A stretch of 11,595 nucleotides of DNA from an uncultured Cocleimonas sp. (GTDB lineage Bacteria; Pseudomonadota; Gammaproteobacteria; Thiotrichales; Thiotrichaceae). Of this stretch, positions 6,858-11,595 are shown piece after piece; the stretch's first letter is position 1, and each line of letters begins with the position of its first letter. Location of the stretch: NCBI GenBank assembly GCA_937974135.1, contig CALJIH010000082.1:1-11595 (forward strand), in the 5' to 3' direction. The notes under the pieces are model-generated. The model was not told the origin of the DNA and ran no database searches. It saw nothing but the letters and a program-made list of their open reading frames with translations. Both the position numbers and the translations under genes were made by a program.

Positions 6858-7487
6858 ATGGCAGATTTTGACATGAAGTCAGATGAGGAAAAAGCAGAAG
6901 CCCTGAAAGCCTGGTGGCGTTCAAACGGGATTTCTGTGTTTGCTGGTGTGGCGCTGACTTTTGCTGGTATGTTTGGTTGGAATCATTACCAAGAGAATAA
7001 ACTCACTTCAGCGGAAGGAGCCTCAAAAATCTTTTCACAGCTGAATGATGAAGATGCTGACCCAAAAGCGATTGTTGAAAAGATTAATAAAAATTACGGT
7101 GGTTCTGTGTATGCATCACTCGCGTCTTTAAATGCAGCAAAAAGTAGTTGTGAAGATAATGATACAGATACCTGCATCAACCTTTTAAAATCAGCCACTA
7201 AAAGCTCTCAAGATAGCGTAGCAAACATCGCCAAGATACGCTTGGCACGCACCTTAATTAGTGCGGAAAAGTTAGATGAAGCAAAATCAGTGTTATCAGC
7301 AAAACTACCAAAGGCATTTGATTCGTTGGTGAATGAACTAAACGGTGATATTCATGCGGCAAAAAAAGAATTTAAAGAAGCACGTGATGCCTATGATAAA
7401 GCCATTGAGAGCGCTGCAGGTCAAGACACAAGATTATTACAAATGAAGCGCGACGATCTTGGTGATCATTTAAAAAGCGGAGCGTAA
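6858..7487 (+). CDS. yfgM: YfgM family ancillary SecYEG translocon/chaperone protein
   Basis: YfgM is an inner-membrane protein with a periplasmic TPR-like domain that, with PpiD, associates with SecYEG and aids periplasmic folding. The 209-residue protein has the family N-terminus, a short acidic cytoplasmic part with EALKAWWRSNG (14-24), one membrane helix (about 24-41), and a periplasmic helical repeat region (about 50-205). The family hallmarks GWNHYQE (40-46) and a C-terminal RDAYDKAI TPR helix are visible. Cys98 and Cys106 are close together in the periplasmic part and could form a disulfide (inference). AGGAA (6846-6850) lies seven bases before the ATG. The stop codon lies two bases before the bamB start, so translation of the two is probably coupled. 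Confidence 0.93.
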   Translation: MADFDMKSDEEKAEALKAWWRSNGISVFAGVALTFAGMFGWNHYQENKLTSAEGASKIFSQLNDEDADPKAIVEKINKNYGGSVYASLASLNAAKSSCEDNDTDTCINLLKSATKSSQDSVANIAKIRLARTLISAEKLDEAKSVLSAKLPKAFDSLVNELNGDIHAAKKEFKEARDAYDKAIESAAGQDTRLLQMKRDDLGDHLKSGA

Positions 7488-7489
7488 AC

Positions 7490-8695
7490 TTGAATTCACT
7501 ATCTTCTCTTGTTGCTCTAATTTCAATTTCTATTCTCTTATCTGGATGTACACAGGTCAAAGAGAGTAAGCTTTTTGGTGGTGGCAAACCCAAACAAGTA
7601 AAACTAGCAGCACTTAAAGAAATAAAGACGACGCTTAAAACTACTAAAGCTTGGCAAGTAAATACTGCAAATGTGATGGGTGAAAATAAGATCCATCCTT
7701 ATATAGATAATAAAACCATATATGTTGCGGGTGGGGCTTCTGCTAGTGCTTATACTACCAGCAATGGTAAACAAGTTTGGAAGACGCAAATTGGTGAAAA
7801 AATCACTGCTGGCGTTAACGGCACATTACTTTCTAATCCACAAACTAAAAGGGCTAACAAGCCATTTGCCGCACAAATATTTTTAGGCACGAACAGTGGC
7901 AATGCCATTTCTTTAGACGCTAAAACGGGTCAAATCCAATGGATTGAACGTCTGAGTAGTGAAGTTTTATCGGTATCAGGCAGTGAGAATGGTCGTGTTG
8001 CATTCAGAACAGTTGACGGAAAGATTCACGGTTTAAACTCCAAAACTGGGGAATTAATGTGGCAACGCTCACAAAAGACACCTGCCCTGACTCAATTAGG
8101 TGCTGGCGTTCCAATTATCATTGCTAACCTAGTCATTGCAGGTTTCGATAATGGAAAAATCGCTGCTTATGATTTACAAACAGGACAACCTGCTTGGGAA
8201 GTAGTACTAGCACTGCCATCTGGTAATTCTGATCTGCAACAAATGGTGGATGTTGATGGCCGCATAGTCGCGTTAGGGAACGCCCTATTTGCAACCTCAT
8301 TAAATGGCAGTTCAACGGGCATCAATATCGCTGAGGGTAAACAAGTTTGGGCAAAATCCTTTTCATCACCAACAGGTCTCGATGTTAATAACTCTGGGAT
8401 TTTCAGCAGTGATGACAAAGGCAATGTGTGGAGTTTTGATCCACAAACTGGTGATCCTATTTGGAGCTTAGACGATTTAGTGGGTCGCCAACCATCTGTG
8501 CCAATGTTGATTAAGAATAACCTCTTAGTTGTCACAGATATCGAGGGTAATATCCACTTTTTAAATGCCACGGATGCTAAATTTCGCGCGCGACAAAAAG
8601 GTGATTTAAAAGGTTATTCTGTAGAACCACTGGTATCAGGAAATAGCGTTTACCTTATGGGTAAAACAGGTTTATTGAGTAAATTTACACTGTAA
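7490..8695 (+). CDS. bamB: Outer membrane protein assembly factor BamB
   Basis: BamB is the beta-propeller lipoprotein of the BAM complex, which inserts beta-barrel proteins into the outer membrane. The 401-residue product has a lipobox LSGC (17-20, lipidated Cys20) and a propeller with recurrent PQQ-like blades, e.g. TSNGKQVW (90-97), DAKTGQIQW (143-151), NSKTGELMW (183-191), DLQTGQPAW (228-236) and DPQTGDPIW (317-325). The family-diagnostic MVDVDGRI (252-259) is present. The start is TTG at 7490, two bases after yfgM, with GGAG (7479-7482) seven bases upstream; an in-frame stop at 7463-7465 and no other start codon leave no alternative. The resulting signal peptide has no Lys or Arg before its hydrophobic core, which is unusual. 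der, the usual next gene, is absent. Confidence 0.95.
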   Translation: MNSLSSLVALISISILLSGCTQVKESKLFGGGKPKQVKLAALKEIKTTLKTTKAWQVNTANVMGENKIHPYIDNKTIYVAGGASASAYTTSNGKQVWKTQIGEKITAGVNGTLLSNPQTKRANKPFAAQIFLGTNSGNAISLDAKTGQIQWIERLSSEVLSVSGSENGRVAFRTVDGKIHGLNSKTGELMWQRSQKTPALTQLGAGVPIIIANLVIAGFDNGKIAAYDLQTGQPAWEVVLALPSGNSDLQQMVDVDGRIVALGNALFATSLNGSSTGINIAEGKQVWAKSFSSPTGLDVNNSGIFSSDDKGNVWSFDPQTGDPIWSLDDLVGRQPSVPMLIKNNLLVVTDIEGNIHFLNATDAKFRARQKGDLKGYSVEPLVSGNSVYLMGKTGLLSKFTL

Positions 8696-8697
8696 AA

Positions 8698-8715
8698 GAC
8701 ACCCCCCTACTTTTG
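8698..8715 (+). repeat. C-rich interspersed repeat, copy 4
   Basis: GACACCCCCCTACTTTTG, a complete 18-base copy whose first base is only three bases after the bamB stop codon, in the same orientation as bamB. It lies between the convergent bamB and DUF3179 genes. Weak pairing is possible with the following sequence (CCCTA 8705-8709 with TAGGG 8731-8735), so it may take part in transcription termination. Confidence 0.8.
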
Positions 8716-8736
8716 TTAGGTTTTAGATCTTAGGGT

Positions 8737-9687
8737 CTAATTAAATTGATATATTTCTCCCTTTGGATGAAATCCATACCAAGCAAACCAGAAAGTATTT
8801 ATGCTAGGAACTATTTCACCCTTGCTATTTTTAATCACACCATCACGATTTTCTGCATCAAACTCTATCGTTAAGGTTTCATTTTCAAAGGTATCGGTAA
8901 AAGTATTGCTTTTGTTTTTCGCTAATTCGGTAAATGGATAAACCTTCTGTTTATCCTTCAGCGTAATACCTAAAACGCGTTCTTTTGGGTGATAACGTTT
9001 GCTTTTAAACTCCACCGGAAAGTAAGTGATTACATCATTATCGTATGATCCGTAAGGCGAATGAGCGTAATTACGCGAATAACCGGTGTTCGTAGAAAGC
9101 ACTTTACTGTTTGGGTATTTAGTTCTCCAAGCTTTCCAACTGGTGTGTGATGAAGGTAAAATCTCTAGTGTTTTATCCACCAATTTACCGCTTATTGCTT
9201 TAGATAAAATCTGCGACCAAAGTGTTTCCGTTTCGCGATCATATAAAAGCACATCACTATTATATAACAGTCCAGAGACACCAAATTCATAAGGCTTTCC
9301 ATCGATTTCTGCATTGTAAACTACACCACTGCCACATAAAGGACAATAAGTTACTGCAACCGCCTGATCTTTAAACTTATCATTTACAATCTCATGCCAG
9401 TTTAAAATCCGAATCGGGTAAGCTCTAGCTTCACCAAGATGATAAACACCCAAAATACGGTCCTTATCATTTAGAAAATCTGCTTTATTTGCGCTTAAAA
9501 ACTCTGGTTTATCGATGGAAGGAATGCCATCTCTTGGTGGCCCACCGATAAATATTTTATCCGATGGAATGGTTGTTTCTGATAAATCAAAACCATTTTT
9601 AACTGGTTTAGCATGACTGTATGACGCAAAACTAAATAGACAAAGAAAGATGCATGATTTGGCTATTTCAATTAATGAATATTTCAT
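8737..9687 (-). CDS. DUF3179 domain-containing exported protein
   Basis: This is a 316-residue protein of the DUF3179 family, whose function is unknown. The start is the ATG at 9687, with GAGG (9694-9697 on the plus strand) six bases upstream. It yields a clean signal peptide: MKYS, a hydrophobic core (about 8-20) and a likely cleavage after Ser-His-Ala (24-26), so the mature protein should be periplasmic. Family hallmarks are AYPIRILNWHEIVND (89-103), the cysteine pair in TYCPLCGSG (Cys115 and Cys118), FGVSGLLYNSD (135-145) and the YDRET-x-LWSQ motif (149-158). The CxxC could be a metal site or a redox pair, but that is not established. It converges on bamB and is divergent from soxB. An upstream in-frame start at 9756 would bury the signal peptide and is rejected. 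Confidence 0.9.
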   Translation of the reverse strand: MKYSLIEIAKSCIFLCLFSFASYSHAKPVKNGFDLSETTIPSDKIFIGGPPRDGIPSIDKPEFLSANKADFLNDKDRILGVYHLGEARAYPIRILNWHEIVNDKFKDQAVAVTYCPLCGSGVVYNAEIDGKPYEFGVSGLLYNSDVLLYDRETETLWSQILSKAISGKLVDKTLEILPSSHTSWKAWRTKYPNSKVLSTNTGYSRNYAHSPYGSYDNDVITYFPVEFKSKRYHPKERVLGITLKDKQKVYPFTELAKNKSNTFTDTFENETLTIEFDAENRDGVIKNSKGEIVPSINTFWFAWYGFHPKGEIYQFN

Positions 9688-9868
9688 TGTAAACCTCAAT
9701 AAATTTAGATTGATATTTCCATTTTGAAACGATCTACATATATACGATAAAACCACTAAAATAGTTGTAAATAGCTTACATCATTAAAAAATAATAATAT
9801 GATTTTCGATCCAAGCTCCTTCTTAAAATGATGAATGTCGTTCTGACGATAATCGACTAGAAGGTCTT

Positions 9869-9877
9869 TGCTATACT
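9869..9877 (+). promoter_or_regulatory. Candidate extended -10 promoter of the sox operon
   Basis: TGCTATACT matches the extended -10 pattern TGnTATAAT at all but one base. No good -35 hexamer is seen 16-18 bases upstream, which is tolerable for extended -10 promoters. Transcription would start near 9884, giving a leader of about 57 bases before soxB that contains the hairpin at 9897-9929. Confidence 0.4.
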
Positions 9878-9896
9878 TGCCCAGTCAAATTTTATC

Positions 9897-9929
9897 AATG
9901 CGTGTTAACAAACCCATTACGCATTTTTT
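9897..9929 (+). terminator. Terminator-like hairpin in the soxB leader (possible attenuator)
   Basis: AATGCGT (9897-9903) and ACGCATT (9919-9925) form a perfect 7-base stem around a 15-base loop, and the right arm runs straight into a run of six Ts (9924-9929). It ends 11 bases before the soxB ATG. The shape is that of an intrinsic terminator placed inside a 5' leader, so it may attenuate the operon; it might also end transcripts entering from upstream, although no plus-strand gene lies directly before it. The loop carries the palindrome GTTAAC (9904-9909). Confidence 0.4.
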
Positions 9930-9940
9930 AGAGAAATATT

Positions 9941-11194
9941 ATGCAGCATTATTCTGGTTTCGGCCTATTAAAACATGCCATCAGCCATCACGAAAATTGG
10001 CAAAGAGTCTGGCGTAATCCAAAACCCAAAGATCATTACGATGTCATCATCGTTGGTGGTGGCGGCCATGGCTTAGCCACGGCTTACTATCTAGCTAAAG
10101 AGTTTGGGGTTACCAACGTTGCGGTATTTGAAAAAGGCTATTTAGGCGGTGGTAATACGGCACGAAATACCACGATTGTTCGTTCAAATTACCTTTGGGA
10201 TGAGTCTGCACATTTATACGAACACGCGATGAAGCTTTGGGAAGGTTTATCACTAGACCTTAACTATAATGTGATGTTTTCACAGCGCGGAGTGTTGAAT
10301 CTCGGACATACACTCCAAGATATGCGCGACATCAATCGTCGTGTAAATGCAAATCGATTAAACGGCATCGACGGTGAAGTGCTCGATGCACAAGGCGTAA
10401 AAGAAATAGTACCGCATATGGACTGTTCTGCAAACACGCGCTATCCAGTATTAGGTGCTTCATGGCAACCACGTGGCGGGGTAGCCAGACATGATGCAGT
10501 TGCATGGGGTTATGCTCGTGGCGCAGATGCCTTGGGTGTTGATCTATTTCAACAATGTGCCGTAGAAGGTTTCGAAATCGAAGACGGTACAGTTACAGGT
10601 GTTAAAACCAAACTGCATGGAACGGTAAAAGCTGGACGTATAGGTTGTGTGACAGCAGGTAACTCAGGTGTTGTCGCTGGCATGGCTGGCTTCCAATTAC
10701 CTTTAGAATCTCATCCACTACAAGCACTGGTGTCTGAACCCATTAAACCAATTTTAGATACAGTGGTGATGTCGAATCACGTACATGGTTATATCAGTCA
10801 ATCAGACAAAGGTGATCTAGTAATCGGCGCAGGTGTTGATGGTTACAATGGTTATGGCCAACGTGGTTCTTACAACACGATTGAAGGTAATGTTGAAGCC
10901 ATCCTCGAATTGTTTCCATTATTCAGTCGCGTCAGAATGAATCGCCAGTGGGGTGGTATCGTTGATACGTGTGCCGATGCCTGCCCTATTTTAAGTAAAA
11001 CACCGGTTGATAATCTTTTCTTCAATTGTGGTTGGGGTACGGGTGGTTTCAAAGCTACACCGGGTTCTGGTCACGTTTTTGCAGCCTCACTTGCAAAAGG
11101 TGAAATGCATCCACTAGCAGAACCATTTTCAATGTTCCGTTTCAATACTGGCGCGCTCATCGATGAGCACGGCGCAGCGGGGGTAGCTCACTAA
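9941..11194 (+). CDS. soxB: Sarcosine oxidase subunit beta
   Basis: SoxB is the FAD- and FMN-carrying subunit of heterotetrameric sarcosine oxidase, which demethylates sarcosine to glycine, passing the methyl group to tetrahydrofolate and reducing oxygen to H2O2. The 417-residue protein has the usual length and a typical N-terminus (YSGFGLLKHA). The ADP-binding Rossmann motif is VIIVGGGGHGLATAYYLA (35-52), followed by the acidic residue of EKG (64-66). GGVARHDAVAWGYARGA (179-195) contains His184, which I equate by position with the covalent FMN-attachment histidine of the family. The C-terminal CGWGTGGFKATPGSG (363-377) is the conserved DAO-family segment near the flavin. The stop codon overlaps the soxD start (TAATG). 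Regulation may involve the leader hairpin. Confidence 0.96.
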   Translation: MQHYSGFGLLKHAISHHENWQRVWRNPKPKDHYDVIIVGGGGHGLATAYYLAKEFGVTNVAVFEKGYLGGGNTARNTTIVRSNYLWDESAHLYEHAMKLWEGLSLDLNYNVMFSQRGVLNLGHTLQDMRDINRRVNANRLNGIDGEVLDAQGVKEIVPHMDCSANTRYPVLGASWQPRGGVARHDAVAWGYARGADALGVDLFQQCAVEGFEIEDGTVTGVKTKLHGTVKAGRIGCVTAGNSGVVAGMAGFQLPLESHPLQALVSEPIKPILDTVVMSNHVHGYISQSDKGDLVIGAGVDGYNGYGQRGSYNTIEGNVEAILELFPLFSRVRMNRQWGGIVDTCADACPILSKTPVDNLFFNCGWGTGGFKATPGSGHVFAASLAKGEMHPLAEPFSMFRFNTGALIDEHGAAGVAH

Positions 11195-11499
11195 TGTTTC
11201 TTATTCATTGCCCATATTGCGGAGAATCACGTTCAGAAGAAGAATTTCATTCATCTGGCGAAGCTCATATCTCACGACCTTTAGACCCTGATGCATGTAG
11301 CGAAGAAGAATGGGGAGCGTATCTCTTCTTTAGAAAGAACCCGCGCGGTATCCATCATGAACTTTGGCATCATACTGTCGGTTGCCGTAAGTTTTTTAAC
11401 ATCACACGTAATACAGAAACTTACGAAATTTTAGAAACCTACAAATCGGATGAAAAGCCCAGCATAACTGCGGAAACTGAAAGTGGTGCAAAACAATGA
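11194..11499 (+). CDS. soxD: Sarcosine oxidase subunit delta
   Basis: SoxD is the small zinc-binding subunit of heterotetrameric sarcosine oxidase. The 101-residue protein begins with the family motif IHCPYCGESRSEEEF (4-18). Cys6 and Cys9, together with His60 and Cys64 in HHTVGCRKFFN, match the four zinc ligands known for the subunit, shifted by one residue in the second half. RPLDPDACSEEEWGAYLFFRKNPRG, spread over 28-52, and the HxELWHH region (54-60) are also diagnostic. The ATG overlaps the soxB stop by one base and the stop overlaps the soxA ATG (ATGA), so the three subunits are translationally coupled, as expected for a stoichiometric complex. The tail after about residue 84 is variable and polar. 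Confidence 0.96.
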   Translation: MFLIHCPYCGESRSEEEFHSSGEAHISRPLDPDACSEEEWGAYLFFRKNPRGIHHELWHHTVGCRKFFNITRNTETYEILETYKSDEKPSITAETESGAKQ

Positions 11500-11595
11500 G
11501 CCAGAAGAATAGAATTACAGGAAATTTGGCTTCATCTCAGGCGCGCGTTGATACTCAACAGAAGATCAATTTCACCTTTAACAAAAAAAGCTACC
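11496..11595 (+). CDS. soxA: Sarcosine oxidase subunit alpha, N-terminal fragment (cut by the window edge)
   Basis: Thirty-three codons are visible from the ATG at 11496, which overlaps the soxD stop in an ATGA. The readable product starts MSQKNRITG and contains INFTFNKKSY near its end. This fits the N-terminus of the alpha subunit, where an NFTF(N/D)GK-x-Y strand opens the 2Fe-2S ferredoxin-like (Fer2_4) domain; here the glycine is replaced by Lys. The full subunit is close to 1000 residues in the family and binds NAD+ and tetrahydrofolate, so nearly all of it lies outside the window. The assignment rests on position after soxD plus this short motif. A soxG gene would be expected downstream. 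Confidence 0.9.
   Translation, partial: MSQKNRITGNLASSQARVDTQQKINFTFNKKSY

Noticed and set aside
8167..8571. Minus-strand open frame of 134 codons inside bamB
   Set aside because: It is antisense to conserved propeller blades and resembles no protein family.
1..8715. The repeats as a CRISPR array or a DNA uptake sequence
   Set aside because: The copies are kilobases apart with no spacer regularity, and none lies within a gene as uptake sequences often do.
9688..9756. Longer start for the DUF3179 gene
   Set aside because: It adds 23 residues before a good signal peptide and ignores the GAGG placed six bases before the ATG at 9687.

Overview
The window looks like chromosomal DNA of an AT-rich gammaproteobacterium. 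The evidence is the gene run ndk, rlmN, pilW/pilF, rodZ, hisS, yfgM, bamB, which in this order is a signature of the class, plus a soxBDA sarcosine oxidase operon typical of marine and methylated-amine-using members. A Thiotrichales-like host is possible, but that is a guess from style and not something the sequence proves. No tRNA, rRNA, CRISPR array, transposase or integrase gene was found.

Layout. Positions 102-1106 hold a lone gene for a protein with a degenerate polysaccharide-deacetylase-like domain and a C-terminal peptidoglycan-binding domain. A small DUF3144 gene converges on it (1196-1522, minus). From 1806 to 8695, on the plus strand, lies a housekeeping block: ndk (nucleotide pools), rlmN (rRNA/tRNA m2A methylation), pilW (type IV pilus secretin pilotin), rodZ (cell shape), hisS (histidyl-tRNA synthetase), yfgM (periplasmic chaperone partner) and bamB (outer-membrane protein assembly). 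A DUF3179 gene with a signal peptide (8737-9687, minus) converges on bamB and diverges from soxB. The window ends in the overlapping genes soxB, soxD and the first 100 bases of soxA, which encode heterotetrameric sarcosine oxidase (sarcosine to glycine, formaldehyde/methylene-THF and H2O2).

The most unusual signal is not a gene. An 18-base C-rich repeat, consensus GACACCCCCC(C)YACTTTTG, occurs five times in 11.6 kb: at 1, 1141, 5361, 5400 (inverted) and 8698. The copies lie outside genes. Three start 3 to 35 bases after the stop codon of the upstream gene, all in the same orientation as that gene. The two copies at 5361-5417 face each other and form a long, nearly perfect hairpin exactly where ispG normally sits between rodZ and hisS. 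The copy at 8698 sits where der normally follows bamB. The copies at 1 and 1141 bracket the lone deacetylase-like gene. The repeats therefore mark gene-order breakpoints and transcription-unit ends. A dispersed REP-like family mobilised by a RAYT-type Y1 transposase encoded elsewhere, reused as terminators, is my favoured explanation; this is inference.
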